A DNA stretch of 64,000 nt from Maricaulis parjimensis (GTDB taxonomy: Bacteria; Pseudomonadota; Alphaproteobacteria; Caulobacterales; Maricaulaceae). A program made the position numbers and the translations under genes. Under the pieces are notes generated by a model that saw only the letters and a list, made by a program, of their open reading frames with translations, did not search any database and was not told the DNA's origin. Positions 1-10,419 of this stretch are shown piece after piece; position 1 is the first letter of the stretch; the number at the start of each line of letters is the position of its first letter. The DNA lies in assembly GCF_016817355.1 (NCBI RefSeq), contig NZ_JADOTT010000004.1, positions 317,567-381,566 on the forward strand, given 5' to 3'.

Positions 1-56
1 CGGCCTATCGCGCCGGACCAGCGGTCCGGGGCCTTCCATAGTCTGACGCGGAAAAT

Positions 57-3000
57 CTATTCCCAGAAATAGGCGCTGCGGCCGCCTTCTCCGGTAACGA
101 CTTCCTGCATGCCCTCGGCCTCGTAAAGACGGCCATTGAGCATGACGTACTCGATCTCGTCCGTATTGCCGATATCATCCAGCGGGTTCTCCCGCATGAT
201 GACGAGGTCGGCCAGCTTGCCGGCCTCCAGCGAGCCCAGATCCCGGTCGAAACCAAGATGGCGGGCCGGCATCACCGTTGCCGTCATCAGCGCTTCCAGC
301 GGCGAGAAACCACCGCGCACGAAAGACCACATCTCCCAATGGGCGGCGAGACCTTCCTGCTGGCCGTGGGCGCCAATGGACACGTCGACACCGCGCTCGA
401 ACAGCATGTGCGCCGTCCGGGCATTGTCATCATCGACGAAGTCCTCTTCCGGCGCCGTGGTGCGGCGGACAGAGCCGGCCTGAAGAATGCGCGGCGGCAC
501 ATTCTGCGACAGCAGCGGATGTTCCCAGACATTCATCGCCTGGCGCCAGTACGGGTCACCGGCCAGACCGCCATAGGTCACGACAATGGTCGGCACATAG
601 GCCACTTCGGTCTGCGAATACATTTGCAGAACGTCTTCATAGATCATGGCTTGGGGCAGATTATGCTCAATGGACGTATTGCCATCGGCCACCATCGCCA
701 TGTCCATGTGATAGTTGGAGCCACCCTCGGCGACCACTTCCAGACCCGCTTCGATCGCCGCAGCGACAACCTGCTGACGCTGGTTCCGGCGCGGCTGGTT
801 GTAGTTCTTGATCGAGTGGGCACCCTGGGATGCCAGACGGAAGACATGTTCCTGGGCATCCTCATAGGAATTGATCTCGGCATAGACCGAGGCCGCCCGG
901 GCACCATAGACAATCTCACCGGTAGAATAGATGCGCGGTGCCAGAAGACGACCGGCCCGCTGGTACTCCCCGGCCGTGAAAATATGGCTCGCCCGGCTCG
1001 ACGGGTCATGGATCGTGGTGACGCCAAGCGCCAGATGGGCCAGGACGGACCAGTTCTGCTCCGGAACAAGATCGCCCGTCCCCTGCGGGCCGTGGGCGTG
1101 GGCATCGATGAAGCCCGGCGTGATCGTCATGCCGCTGGCATCCACGACACGCGCGCCTTCCGGAACCGCAATGTCCGCACCGACAGCCTCGATCCGGTTA
1201 CCATTGATCAGGATGGTGCCGTTCTCGATCACGCCACCCTCATCATCGGCCATTGTGATGATGCGGGCACCGGTGATTGCCGTCAGGCCGGTCGGACGAT
1301 CGGCCGTCGCCGTCATGGAGATGCTGATGCCATGTTCCGGCGGCGTGTAGTCATTCTCACCGGTCGGATCGGGACGGAATTCCGCCACGGTCGCGGTGAA
1401 GAATTCAGGCCCCATCGTCCAGTGCAGCGTGTCACCGGACTGGTTCCAGTGGAAATAGGTCGCGCCATTGCCCGACACTTCCACCGTCGGCAGGGCCGAG
1501 CCACCCGCACCGCCAGCCACGGATTGCGGTCCGGGTAGGACCGGCATGACGAAGACATCATAATTCTGGCGGAAGGCGACATGGGCGCCATCGGGTGCCA
1601 TCTGATACTCCGTCACCAGATCGCCGGTCACATGCGTGCGCTCTTCATGACCGTTCAGGTCAACCGAAACCAGGCTGGCGCCATTGCCACCACGGGTGAA
1701 GAAGATCCGGTCATTGGAGGCCGCAAAGTGCGGCAGGGACCCGCCATCGGTCACCTGGACAATGTCGCCACCCGAAGCCGGGACACGGAAGATGCCGGTC
1801 GTTTCCGACCATTCCGGTGCCGTGAGATATCCGCCGGACTCCTTTTCGAAGACCAAGGTCTCACCATCCGGCGAGAAGCGCGGATTGGCGTAGTGCCCCG
1901 GCTCTCGGGTCACGGTCCGCTCGCGGCCACCACGGGCGGAAATCGTGCGGATCGAACCAAGTTCCTCATCATCCCAGGCCACGAAAGCAATCGTGCGCCC
2001 ATCCGGCGACCAGGTCGGGGTGATCTCGCGGCGCTCGGACGCATCAGCCCGCGTCAGACGCCGCTGATTGCTGCCATCCGCATCGGACACCCACAGCACA
2101 CCCAGGCTCTCGAACACGATCTGAGAACCGTCCGGCGAAGCCGTGGCGAAGCGCGGCATGCGCGTGGCGAATTCCTCCGGAGCGACCTGAACCTGTTCAC
2201 GCGGCGGATCGATCACATCGCGCGTATCATTCACTTCGAACGGGATGTTCGTGACCTCGCCACTGGCCAGATCGACGGACTGGATATGGCCATCGGCCCA
2301 ATAGACGATCGCCGAGCTGTCCGGCATCCAGTCCATGTTCGGATAGAGACCGGTGACACCCCAGGTTTCCTGCATGTCCTGATCGACCGTCTCGACCAGC
2401 CGGCGTTCCTCACCCGAGGTCAGATCCTTGACCCACAGACCGGACTGGATGCGGTCGCGCCGGATGAAAGCCATATAGCGGCCATCCGGTGAAGGTGCCG
2501 GACGCACAGCGCCGCCGGCCCCTTCCACCACGGTATCCGTCTCGCCCGTTTCCATGTCGTAACGGCGGATATTGAACAGTTCGGTATTGGAGTCCTGGGC
2601 GTAGATGAAGGTGTTACCCGGCGTTACATTCTGCGTGTAATAGACGTAACGGCCATCGGGCGAGAAAATCGGCTCACCCAGCTCCTTCTGGAAGTTCTCG
2701 TTCGGACGCTCGACCAGCTGCACGCCATTGCCGCCCAGCACGTGGTAGAGCCAGATCTCGCCCGTACCGGCCGAACGCTGCGTCGTGAAATGCTTGCGCG
2801 CGGCGATATAACGGCCCGACGGATGCCAGGTCGGATTATTGAGCAGACGGAAGCTTTCCTGCGTGATCTGGCGGGCATCGGTCCCGTCCGTATTCATCAC
2901 CCAGATATTATCGCCGCCCCCGCGATCCGAAGTGAAGGCGATGCGCGAACCGTCCGGCGAGAAGCGCGGCTGGATTTCCCAGGGCAGGCCGGAGGAAATA

Positions 3001-3275
3001 TTGGTCGCTGTGCCGCCCGTGATCGGCAGGGTGTAAATATCGCCGAGCATGTCGAAGGCGATGGTCTGACCGTCCGGGCTGACGTCCAGCGACATCCAGG
3101 TGCCCTCGGTCACATTGATGGGAATCGCGCGGGTCGGCAGCGGCGGATTGGCCACATCCCATTCCGCGGTGCTGGCTTCGGTCTCGGCGGCCTCTTCAGC
3201 CTCGTCCTGCAAGGCCCAGACAGGTGCTGAAGCCAGAATGGTGGACGCGGCAAGCGTGGCAAAAAATCGGGTCAT
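57..3275 (-). CDS. Secreted TolB-propeller / amidohydrolase fusion protein
   Basis: About 1072 residues. The ATG at 3275 is chosen because GGGGGAGAG lies just upstream and the protein then opens with a clear signal peptide (MTRFFATLAASTILASAPVWA); longer in-frame upstream extensions have no such features. The first ~650 residues hold repeated SPDG-type blades (FSPDGSRIAFTSD, WSPDGRTIAFVAW) typical of TolB/DPP-IV-like WD40 propellers. The last ~400 residues are a metal-dependent amidohydrolase with the HxH motif (FIDAHAHG), a possible carboxylated Lys in HSIKNYN, a His in SIEHN and a C-terminal SLEAGKLADLVI motif. This architecture is known for periplasmic imidazolonepropionase/prolidase-like enzymes. 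The substrate is unknown; a cyclic peptide or dipeptide is a guess. It appears monocistronic and reads away from the SulP gene in the same direction. Confidence 0.88.
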   Translation of the reverse strand: MTRFFATLAASTILASAPVWALQDEAEEAAETEASTAEWDVANPPLPTRAIPINVTEGTWMSLDVSPDGQTIAFDMLGDIYTLPITGGTATNISSGLPWEIQPRFSPDGSRIAFTSDRGGGDNIWVMNTDGTDARQITQESFRLLNNPTWHPSGRYIAARKHFTTQRSAGTGEIWLYHVLGGNGVQLVERPNENFQKELGEPIFSPDGRYVYYTQNVTPGNTFIYAQDSNTELFNIRRYDMETGETDTVVEGAGGAVRPAPSPDGRYMAFIRRDRIQSGLWVKDLTSGEERRLVETVDQDMQETWGVTGLYPNMDWMPDSSAIVYWADGHIQSVDLASGEVTNIPFEVNDTRDVIDPPREQVQVAPEEFATRMPRFATASPDGSQIVFESLGVLWVSDADGSNQRRLTRADASERREITPTWSPDGRTIAFVAWDDEELGSIRTISARGGRERTVTREPGHYANPRFSPDGETLVFEKESGGYLTAPEWSETTGIFRVPASGGDIVQVTDGGSLPHFAASNDRIFFTRGGNGASLVSVDLNGHEERTHVTGDLVTEYQMAPDGAHVAFRQNYDVFVMPVLPGPQSVAGGAGGSALPTVEVSGNGATYFHWNQSGDTLHWTMGPEFFTATVAEFRPDPTGENDYTPPEHGISISMTATADRPTGLTAITGARIITMADDEGGVIENGTILINGNRIEAVGADIAVPEGARVVDASGMTITPGFIDAHAHGPQGTGDLVPEQNWSVLAHLALGVTTIHDPSSRASHIFTAGEYQRAGRLLAPRIYSTGEIVYGARAASVYAEINSYEDAQEHVFRLASQGAHSIKNYNQPRRNQRQQVVAAAIEAGLEVVAEGGSNYHMDMAMVADGNTSIEHNLPQAMIYEDVLQMYSQTEVAYVPTIVVTYGGLAGDPYWRQAMNVWEHPLLSQNVPPRILQAGSVRRTTAPEEDFVDDDNARTAHMLFERGVDVSIGAHGQQEGLAAHWEMWSFVRGGFSPLEALMTATVMPARHLGFDRDLGSLEAGKLADLVIMRENPLDDIGNTDEIEYVMLNGRLYEAEGMQEVVTGEGGRSAYFWE

Positions 3276-3348
3276 GTCTCTCCCCCAAAGATAGGTGGGG
3301 CAGAGCATAGGGTCCGGAAAAGCCTGCGACAAACTTACCTTTCCGTGA

Positions 3349-3368
3349 GGCGCGGGTTTTCCCGCGCC
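3349..3368 (-). terminator. GC hairpin downstream of the SulP gene
   Basis: A perfect 8-bp stem (GGCGCGGG/CCCGCGCC) with a 4-nt loop starts 16 nt past the SulP stop codon. No T-tract follows on the minus strand, so it is a weak terminator candidate or an attenuating hairpin. Confidence 0.35.
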
Positions 3369-3384
3369 ACCACGCAAATGGTCG

Positions 3385-4995
3385 TCAGTGAGACCCGCCC
3401 ATGCGGCCGGTGCGGATTTGATATTCCACCGCCAGGCCATAAGCCGGGTCATCATCACTGTCGATCATCAGCTGGCCTGCCTTGGACAGGAGACGGTGGC
3501 AGTCGCGGCTGAGATGGCGCAGTTCCAGGCGCTTGCCCGCCGCTTCGTACTTGGCCGCCAGATCCTCGATCGCCTGCAGCGCGGACTGGTCCACCACACG
3601 GCTGTCGGCAAAATCGACGACCACGCGTTCCGGGTCCTCTTCCGGCTTGAACAATTCCATGAAGCTGGCCGTGGAACCGAAGAAGAGCGGGCCTTCCATC
3701 TTGTAGACCAGCTCACCCTCCTTGCCGGCCTCCTGGCGGGCATGGATGCGCGAGGCGGCATTCCAGGCATAGACCAGGGCGGAGACAATCACGCCGACAA
3801 TTACGGCGATGGCGAGGTCGGCATAGACGGTCACGCCGGTCACCAGGATGATGACGAAAGCATCCGATCGCGGAATGCGGGTAAGGATGCTCAAACTCTG
3901 CCAGGCGAAGGTCCCGATCACGACCATGAACATCACGCCGACCAGCGCCGCGAGCGGGATCAGCTCGATCACGCTGGATCCGACAAGAATGAAGGCCAGC
4001 AGGAAAAGTGCGGCCGACACGCCGGCCAGGCGCAGACGCCCGCCGGATTTCACATTGATCATGGACTGGCCAATCATGGCGCAGCCGCCCATGCCCCCGA
4101 AGAAGCCCGTCACCAGATTGGCGACACCCTGGGCGACGCATTCCTGGGAAGCTCCACCCCGGCGGCCTGTGATCTCGCCGACGAGATTGAGGGTCAACAG
4201 GCTTTCGATCAGGCCGATCGCCGACAGGATGAAGGCATAGGGCAGAATGATTTCCAGGGTTTCCAGATTGAGCGGCACCATGGGCAGATGGAATTCCGGC
4301 AATCCGCCCTGAATGGACGCCATATCGCCCACACGCGGCACCGGCAGGTCAAAGCCGATCACAAGCGCCGCCACGACACCGATGGCGACCAGCGGCGCGG
4401 GGATGGCTTTCGTGATTTTCGGCACGGCCCAGATCAGCGCCATGGTCAATGCAACCAGGCCCAGGGTCAGGACCAGCGGCCAGCCGGTCATCCAGACATG
4501 CTCGCCGGCCTCATTCGTCATACGGAACTGTTCCAGCTGGGCGAGGCCGATGACGATTGCCAGCCCATTGACGAAGCCCAGCATGACCGGGTGCGGCACC
4601 ATGCGGATGAATTTGCCTAGACGCAGCAGACCCGCAGCAATCTGGATAACCCCCATCAGGACGACGGTCGCAAACAGGTATTCGATCCCGTGCTCAGCCA
4701 CCAGGTGAACCATGACGACAGCCAGAGCCCCCGTGGCACCGGAAATCATGCCCCGACGGCCGCCAACCAACGCAGTGATCAGGCCAACAATGAAAGCCGC
4801 GTAGAGGCCGGCCAGCGGCGGTACGCCTGCAACAAAGGCAAAGGCCACAGCCTCGGGAACCAGGGCCAAGGCAACGGTCAGCCCCGCCAGCAATTCGATC
4901 CGGATCCGGCGCGGCGTCAGCGGCGGCAATTCACCGCGGTCTCCGATCGATGCGGAAAGACGCTCGGTGAATGCAGCAAGGGATGTCCGGATCAT
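3385..4995 (-). CDS. SulP family anion permease with C-terminal STAS domain
   Basis: About 536 residues from the ATG at 4995 (MIRTSLAAF), preceded by an AGGT-type ribosome site. The N-terminal ~400 residues are hydrophobic with many membrane spans and carry the SulP signature region ([33 protein letters not shown]). The final ~110 residues form a STAS domain ([19 protein letters not shown]). The family transports sulfate, bicarbonate or dicarboxylates by Na+ or H+ coupling; the substrate cannot be read from the sequence. It is divergent from hfsE across about 175 bp. No carbonic anhydrase is adjacent, so a bicarbonate role has no contextual support. Confidence 0.9.
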   Translation of the reverse strand: MIRTSLAAFTERLSASIGDRGELPPLTPRRIRIELLAGLTVALALVPEAVAFAFVAGVPPLAGLYAAFIVGLITALVGGRRGMISGATGALAVVMVHLVAEHGIEYLFATVVLMGVIQIAAGLLRLGKFIRMVPHPVMLGFVNGLAIVIGLAQLEQFRMTNEAGEHVWMTGWPLVLTLGLVALTMALIWAVPKITKAIPAPLVAIGVVAALVIGFDLPVPRVGDMASIQGGLPEFHLPMVPLNLETLEIILPYAFILSAIGLIESLLTLNLVGEITGRRGGASQECVAQGVANLVTGFFGGMGGCAMIGQSMINVKSGGRLRLAGVSAALFLLAFILVGSSVIELIPLAALVGVMFMVVIGTFAWQSLSILTRIPRSDAFVIILVTGVTVYADLAIAVIVGVIVSALVYAWNAASRIHARQEAGKEGELVYKMEGPLFFGSTASFMELFKPEEDPERVVVDFADSRVVDQSALQAIEDLAAKYEAAGKRLELRHLSRDCHRLLSKAGQLMIDSDDDPAYGLAVEYQIRTGRMGGSH

Positions 4996-5171
4996 GGTGT
5001 CTACCTGTCGTCTGAAAGCTGCCCGCCTCATATGCTGCATCGCAACAGATGGCCAGCCTTGCACCGCAATTGGGGGCGAAAAGCGTTTGTTTGGCGATTG
5101 TTAACCACGCTTCTCAACGAAATCTTTGAGCTGGCATGCCCATATTAGCCCATCTTTGATGGGGATGTGAC

Positions 5172-6704
5172 GTGGACTTCACGAACTCGACACGCTCAGC
5201 ACCGACCGGTCCGGCCAATGATACCAATGAGGTTCAGCGTCCGGTGATCGGCGACAAGGCCGCCAAGACACGCGCAGACATGCGCGCCCAAGCGCGCGCG
5301 CCGCAGAACCGCGTCAACCGCAAGGCGCTCGGTCACATTCTTCAATCCGTTGATATCTTCGCGACGCTCATTCTGGCTGCTGCCGGTTCTTTTGCGCTTT
5401 CGGGCGGAAATGTCACCCAGGTCGCCGCCGGCGAATTGCTGCCGGTTCTGGCCCTCGCCGTCATGGCTCCGGGCTTGATGGGGACAATGCGCCTCTACAA
5501 GGTCGAACCGCGCGAAATGGCAGCTTTCCGGCTCATGCGCGCCTTCATCGCCACCGGCCTGGCTGGTTCGGCCGCGATTGGTCTGGCCATGGTGACAGCC
5601 CCGAATGCTACAGACCTCGTTGCCATGTTTGCCGTGACCGCTGTCGGTGCCCTGACGCTGTTGCACGTCATCTATGCCGGTTTCATCGCCCATTGGGCCA
5701 AGGCCGGCCGGCTTGCCCGCAATGTCGTCCTGGTTGGCGCGACACCCAATGCCCGCAAACTGATCAAGGCCAATACCGGTTCCGGCACGGTCAATGTCGT
5801 CGGCATTTTCGACGACCGCAAATCCCGCTCGCCCTCAGCCCTGGGCGGCGCGCCCTATCTGGGTGACACGAATGATTTGCTCAGCTGGCCGATGCTGCAC
5901 GAGGTCGATCGCATCATTCTGACCGTGTCTCCCAAGGCGGAACAGCGTGTCCAGATGCTGCTGGCCAAGCTGCGCACCCTGCCCCATTCGGTCTGCCTCT
6001 TGCTGGATCTGGACCAGTTCGATCCGGCCGCGACGTCGCTGGACGACATTGTCGGTGTCCAGGCCGCCCGGATGAGCGGCGATGAGGAAAAATTCGGCCA
6101 TCTTCTGGCCAAGCGGTTGCAGGACCTCGTGATCGGGTCACTGATGCTGATAGCCGCCCTGCCCGTCATGGCCCTGATCGCTCTGGCTGTGAAACTGACC
6201 AGCCGCGGTCCCGTGCTCTTCCGCCAGGTCCGTGAAGGCTTCAATGGGCGTCCGATCGAAGTTCTGAAATTCCGCACCATGCGGGATGATCCCCAATCAG
6301 CCGAAGGACCTGTCCGCCAGGTTGAACGCGATGATCCGCGCGTCACGCCGATCGGCAAATTCCTGCGCCTGAGTTCGCTGGATGAGCTGCCTCAGCTCTG
6401 GAATGTGCTGATGGGTGAAATGTCTCTGGTCGGCCCCCGCCCGCACGCCCCCTCCATGCGGACGGGTGGTACCGAAACGGCCAATCTGGTCGCCGAATAT
6501 GCCCACCGTCACCGTGTGAAGCCGGGCCTGACCGGCTGGGCCCAGGTCAATGGATCCCGCGGTCCCCTGCACACGCCGGAAGCGGCCCGCGAGCGTATCC
6601 GCTGGGATCTGGATTATATCGCCAAGGCCAGTTTCTGGTTTGACCTGTGGATCATGATCCGCACGGTTCCCGCCCTGATGGGCGACAAGATCAACATCCG
6701 CTAA
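5172..6704 (+). CDS. hfsE: Undecaprenyl-phosphate sugar-1-phosphate transferase, holdfast initiation
   Basis: 510 residues from a GTG start at 5172 with GGGG about 9 nt upstream. Four N-terminal membrane spans (about residues 55-190) and a CoA-binding-like fold (NVVLVGATPNARKLI) precede a C-terminal bacterial sugar transferase domain. That domain contains the amphipathic segment and the LFRQVREGF, KFRTM (about residue 365), DELPQLWNVL and GPRP motifs of the PssY/WbaP/HfsE family. These inner-membrane enzymes load the first sugar phosphate on undecaprenyl phosphate. It is the first gene of an otherwise complete holdfast-type locus, which supports HfsE over a generic EPS initiator. A strong terminator follows, so it is probably transcribed alone. 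Confidence 0.88.
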   Translation: MDFTNSTRSAPTGPANDTNEVQRPVIGDKAAKTRADMRAQARAPQNRVNRKALGHILQSVDIFATLILAAAGSFALSGGNVTQVAAGELLPVLALAVMAPGLMGTMRLYKVEPREMAAFRLMRAFIATGLAGSAAIGLAMVTAPNATDLVAMFAVTAVGALTLLHVIYAGFIAHWAKAGRLARNVVLVGATPNARKLIKANTGSGTVNVVGIFDDRKSRSPSALGGAPYLGDTNDLLSWPMLHEVDRIILTVSPKAEQRVQMLLAKLRTLPHSVCLLLDLDQFDPAATSLDDIVGVQAARMSGDEEKFGHLLAKRLQDLVIGSLMLIAALPVMALIALAVKLTSRGPVLFRQVREGFNGRPIEVLKFRTMRDDPQSAEGPVRQVERDDPRVTPIGKFLRLSSLDELPQLWNVLMGEMSLVGPRPHAPSMRTGGTETANLVAEYAHRHRVKPGLTGWAQVNGSRGPLHTPEAARERIRWDLDYIAKASFWFDLWIMIRTVPALMGDKINIR

Positions 6705-6730
6705 GAGGGCATCCCTTTGCGGAACAAGAA

Positions 6731-6761
6731 AGCCGGCCAGGGCGATCCTGGCCGGCTTTTT
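6731..6761. terminator. Bidirectional rho-independent terminator between hfsE and the hfsK-like gene
   Basis: An 11-bp stem (AGCCGGCCAGG at 6731-6741, CCTGGCCGGCT at 6747-6757) closes a 5-nt loop and is followed by a T-run to 6761. An A-rich flank (AAGAA) on the left gives a weaker T-tract on the minus strand, so it can serve both convergent genes. Confidence 0.9.
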
Positions 6762-6783
6762 CGTGCTTGATCATTCGGTAATG

Positions 6784-7863
6784 TCAGGCGGCGTAGAAGC
6801 CGGCGAGACGGTCAATCTTCCGCATGGCCTTGCCGGTAAGACGCGACAGGGCTGTCTCCGGCTTTCCCTCAAAACTCCGCGTCAGCGCAGCCGAGCTCTG
6901 GCGAACCATGCCCATGATCGACGGATTGGCGACAAAGCCCGAAGCAATGCCGATCTGATAGCTCGACATCTCTTTCTTGAAGCGGAAATCACCCGGACCC
7001 AGCTCAATCGCGCTCATGCCCATGCCGGCACAGGTCTTGGCCGTTTCAACCAGCATGAGCAGACCCGGGCTGACCTGATTATAGTCCCGGTCAAAGGCCG
7101 GGAACCAGAACTGGCACTGGCGACGCGAACTCATGCCGACATGGACGGCGGCAATCTTGCCGTCGATCTGAAGGGTCGAGCACATGCCGGAGAATTCATC
7201 GCTTTCGCGCTTGAGCACCGCCTCCAGAAGGCGTCGCGTCCAGCGCACGGAGAAGACGTCAAACACGCCCGTCTCATTATACTGCGCGCGCTTCCAGCCG
7301 ATCATGGCCTCCAGCGCTTCGGGACGATTGTCGGCCATGACGAAGGAATACTCCGTCGCGATCTTCTCAAGCCGGTTATAGCGCGTGCGCACATTGCGCA
7401 TCGCCTTGGCCTCGACGGCCTGACGCTGGGCATACCAGGCATCAAATCCGTCAGTCAGATCCACCATCCACGATCCCTGGCGCGCCAGTGCATGGCTCGC
7501 AAAGGCCGCTTGGGAAGACAGGGCCGCATGAAACTCGAAAACCGGGATATGAGCCGCCTTGAGCCAGGCAGCGAGATCCACGAGATAGCCCGGCTCCGCG
7601 ATCAGGCCCTGGACATCGCCCAGTGGCCCGGCCAGCGGCCGCGCATAGCCGAAATGTCCGGTCTGTAGCGGCAGGAAGCCTTTGATGACGCCTTTTTCGC
7701 GAGCCACAATGACCCGCGTATCATCGCGCGCCTCTTCGCAGCACTCGGCAAACTCATGGGTGAAATACGGGCTGCCCATCGCCGGGTCGGCGTCCGTGAA
7801 GGCGCGCCAGGCCTGTCGCTCGGCATCGCTGAGCGTGCTCGGTTTTTTAAGCTCGATCTGCAT
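6784..7863 (-). CDS. hfsK: FemAB/BioF2-like N-acyltransferase, HfsK-like
   Basis: 359 residues. It has a split GNAT (FemAB/Acetyltransf_6) architecture with the central IGWKRAQYNETGVFDVF segment and a C-terminal IDGKIAAVHVGMSSRRQCQ core, followed by ELGPGDFRFKKEMSS, typical of proteins acting on extracellular polysaccharides. In Caulobacter, HfsK is a putative N-acyltransferase of this family that modifies holdfast and responds to c-di-GMP; it lies away from the main hfs cluster there. Here the gene sits between hfsE and hfsF on the opposite strand, which supports that role. A FemX-like peptidoglycan function is the main alternative. The ribosome site before the ATG is weak. Confidence 0.7.
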   Translation of the reverse strand: MQIELKKPSTLSDAERQAWRAFTDADPAMGSPYFTHEFAECCEEARDDTRVIVAREKGVIKGFLPLQTGHFGYARPLAGPLGDVQGLIAEPGYLVDLAAWLKAAHIPVFEFHAALSSQAAFASHALARQGSWMVDLTDGFDAWYAQRQAVEAKAMRNVRTRYNRLEKIATEYSFVMADNRPEALEAMIGWKRAQYNETGVFDVFSVRWTRRLLEAVLKRESDEFSGMCSTLQIDGKIAAVHVGMSSRRQCQFWFPAFDRDYNQVSPGLLMLVETAKTCAGMGMSAIELGPGDFRFKKEMSSYQIGIASGFVANPSIMGMVRQSSAALTRSFEGKPETALSRLTGKAMRKIDRLAGFYAA

Positions 7864-8020
7864 GACGCCAATCCCGCACCATTCCCCTCAACCTGCAGAA
7901 TAGCGCAAACGCCTTAGCATCACGTTTACAAGAGCTTCGTCCTGAAATGGCGGATCTGGCATCGCCTGCCAAGCGGCATCCAAATTGCAAGCTTCGCCTG
8001 TGAGGCGAGCGGAGCGTATC

Positions 8021-9472
8021 ATGCTTGGACGACATCTTTTGGGCTATCTGCCGGTCCAGCTATCCCAGGCCCTGGTCGGGTTTGGCAGTGTGGCGGTCTT
8101 CACCCGCATCCTGCCGGCGGAGTCCTATGGCCGCTATGCGCTTGTCCTGGCAGCACTTTCACTCGCGCACATTCTCATTTTCACCTGGCTGGAAGCCGCC
8201 GTCGCGCGTTTTCATGCCCGAGCCGAGCGCCGCGGCCACACCCGCGCCCACCTGATGACCGTCTACTCGGTCTACGGCGTGGCGGCCCTTCTCGGTGGCG
8301 GCGCGATGGTCGGGTTGATCCATTTTCTGCCACTCGACCTGCCGCTCAAGACGGCTCTGGGCTTCGCCACGCTCTCGCTTCTGCTGCGCGCCCTGATGCA
8401 GATCGGCATGGAAACTCATCGGGCCCGTGGCGACGTCGGCCGCTTCTCGGCGCTGGAAGCCTCCTATCTCATGCTGGGCTTCATGATCGGCGTCGGCCTG
8501 ATCCTGACAACCGATATCGGTGCCGCCGGCGTGTTCGCGGGCACCGCCCTGGCCGCCGCCCTGATGCTGGTCTTCGACCTGCCGGTGATGTGGTCACGCT
8601 CGCGCGGTGGCAAGCGCCAGCCCAGCCGGGCGCGCATCTATGCCGCCTATGGCCTTCCCATCAGCCTCTCCCTGATCTTCGAACACCTTCTGTCCATCGG
8701 TGACCGTTTCCTGATCGCCGGTTTCCTCGGCGAGAGCTCGGTCGGCATGTATGCCGCCGGCTATGGCCTGGCGGACCGGCTGCTCGATATCATCTTCATC
8801 TGGTTCGGTGCCGCCGTCTGGCCGCTGACGATCAAGGCCTTCGAGCAGGAAGGTCCCGATGCGGCCCGCGCTGTCGCCGGACGCGCGGCCGGTCTGATGG
8901 GATTGATCGCCTTCCCGGCGGCCGCCGGACTGGCCCTCGTTGCCGAGCCGCTCACAACGGTTCTGGTTGGCGAATCCGTTCGCGCCGAAGCGGCGGGAAT
9001 CCTGCCCTGGATCGCCCTGTCCGGTCTGATGAACGGCATGATGACCTATTATTTCCACGAGGCTTTCACGCTGAAGCGCCGGACCGGCGTCATGGCGGCC
9101 CTGATGACCGGAGCCGCCTTGCTGAACCTGGCGCTCAATCTGGCTTTCATCCCGCTGTTCGGGCTGATCGGTGCCGCCATGGCCACCGTGCTGGCCTATG
9201 CCGTCGCCCTGGTCATCTGCGTCATCATGGGACGCCGCTATTTTGTCCTGCCCCTGCCCTGGGCCGAATGGATCAAGGCCGGCGCTGCGACGGCCATCAT
9301 GGCAGCAGCGGTCTTCTCTGTGCCTGATCTGCCCTTCGCCTGGCTTGATCTGGGCGTGCAAGCATTTGTCGGCGCTGCGGTTTACGGGATTTCAGCCTAT
9401 TTGCTGAATATTGCCGATTGTCGGCAATGGCTGCGCGATGCCCGCGCCGGCCTGACCCCGGCGGAGGCTTAA
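8021..9472 (+). CDS. hfsF: Wzx-type lipid-linked oligosaccharide flippase
   Basis: 483 residues from the ATG at 8021, preceded by GGAGC at good spacing; the TTG at 7985 in the same frame has no such site. The protein is almost entirely membrane spans (12-14) of the MATE/polysaccharide flippase fold, with internal LFEHLLSIGDRFLIAGFLGE and GMYAAGYGLADRLLDIIF segments characteristic of Wzx proteins. It would move undecaprenyl-linked holdfast repeat units to the periplasmic face. It starts the plus-strand run hfsF-hfsG-hfsH-glycosyltransferase, whose members abut or overlap, so they are likely one operon. Confidence 0.85.
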   Translation: MLGRHLLGYLPVQLSQALVGFGSVAVFTRILPAESYGRYALVLAALSLAHILIFTWLEAAVARFHARAERRGHTRAHLMTVYSVYGVAALLGGGAMVGLIHFLPLDLPLKTALGFATLSLLLRALMQIGMETHRARGDVGRFSALEASYLMLGFMIGVGLILTTDIGAAGVFAGTALAAALMLVFDLPVMWSRSRGGKRQPSRARIYAAYGLPISLSLIFEHLLSIGDRFLIAGFLGESSVGMYAAGYGLADRLLDIIFIWFGAAVWPLTIKAFEQEGPDAARAVAGRAAGLMGLIAFPAAAGLALVAEPLTTVLVGESVRAEAAGILPWIALSGLMNGMMTYYFHEAFTLKRRTGVMAALMTGAALLNLALNLAFIPLFGLIGAAMATVLAYAVALVICVIMGRRYFVLPLPWAEWIKAGAATAIMAAAVFSVPDLPFAWLDLGVQAFVGAAVYGISAYLLNIADCRQWLRDARAGLTPAEA

Positions 9473-9474
9473 TC

Positions 9475-10419
9475 ATGACGGTCATGATCGACAACCCGGT
9501 ACGCGAATACGCCAATGCTGCTGCACGCGAAGCACGGGTGATCAAACTCTCCGTGCTGATCCCCTTCTACAAGGATGACCCGGCCGATCTGGTCCGCAGC
9601 CTGGCCGAACAGGCTGGTAGCCGCGGTGATGTCGAAATCCTGCTGCATGATGATGGCGAGCCTGACCCGGTGCTCAACGCCCAGCTGACCCGCATCATTG
9701 CTGCCATGACCCAGCCAGTGCGGCTGCTGACTTCAACGCGCAATCGCGGCCGGTCCGGCGGACGCAATCTGCTGGCCCAACAGGCCCGCGGCGCGTGGCT
9801 GCTCTATCTCGATGCCGACATGCAGCCCGGCCATGCCGGCTTCCTCGATACCTATCGCGAGGTGATGGCGCACACCGCGGCAGACGCCGTGTTTGGCGGC
9901 TATGAAACCGACTGGCCGGAAGACCGCGCCCTGCAACTTCACGCCGCCCTCTCCCGCACCAGTGACCAGAATGATGCCGAGGCCCGCAATGCCATCGGTG
10001 CCAGCGCCTTTTGCGCTTCCAACATCCTGGTCAGGGCCGAGGTGATGGACGCCATACCCTATGACACCGATTTTACCGGCTGGGGTTGGGAAGACGTCGA
10101 CTGGGCGGTCCGCGCTGCGGCCCGCTTCAATCTCCAGCATGTCGACAATCCCGCCGCCCATGGCGGATTGCAGGATGCGTCGACCTTGCTGGCCAAGTTC
10201 AAGGAAGGCGCCATCAACTACAAGCGCCTGCTGGACCGCAATCCTGAACTGGCCAGCCTGCCGGGTGCCCGCACGGCGCGCCTGATCGGCCAGGTCCCCG
10301 GTCAGGGCCTGATGCGGGGTCTCTGGTCGTCCATGAGCCGCATGAATGTCCTGCCTTTGCGCTTGCGTACGCTGGCGCTGAAGCTGTGGCGGGCAAGCTG
10401 GACCGCAGAGGTGATCTGA
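9475..10419 (+). CDS. hfsG: Family 2 glycosyltransferase, holdfast synthesis
   Basis: 314 residues. The ATG at 9475 follows the hfsF stop by 2 nt, and GGAGG overlaps the end of hfsF. A GT-A fold is visible: LSVLIPFYKDDP near residue 25, the metal-binding DxD in YLDADMQP near 115, and the acceptor-site GWGWEDVDWAVRA motif near 205. The enzyme adds a sugar to the lipid-linked intermediate on the cytoplasmic face. Its position directly between flippase and deacetylase matches hfsG of the Caulobacter hfsEFGH group. Its stop overlaps the next ATG by one base (TGATG). Confidence 0.78.
   Translation: MTVMIDNPVREYANAAAREARVIKLSVLIPFYKDDPADLVRSLAEQAGSRGDVEILLHDDGEPDPVLNAQLTRIIAAMTQPVRLLTSTRNRGRSGGRNLLAQQARGAWLLYLDADMQPGHAGFLDTYREVMAHTAADAVFGGYETDWPEDRALQLHAALSRTSDQNDAEARNAIGASAFCASNILVRAEVMDAIPYDTDFTGWGWEDVDWAVRAAARFNLQHVDNPAAHGGLQDASTLLAKFKEGAINYKRLLDRNPELASLPGARTARLIGQVPGQGLMRGLWSSMSRMNVLPLRLRTLALKLWRASWTAEVI

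Noticed and set aside
13-29. A CCGGACC/GGTCCGG hairpin at the window start as a terminator of the amidohydrolase gene
   Set aside because: No T-tract on the minus strand and close to the window edge.
258-1538. A 426-codon plus-strand frame opposite the amidohydrolase gene
   Set aside because: It is a composition shadow of the minus-strand gene; no start site or domain is visible.
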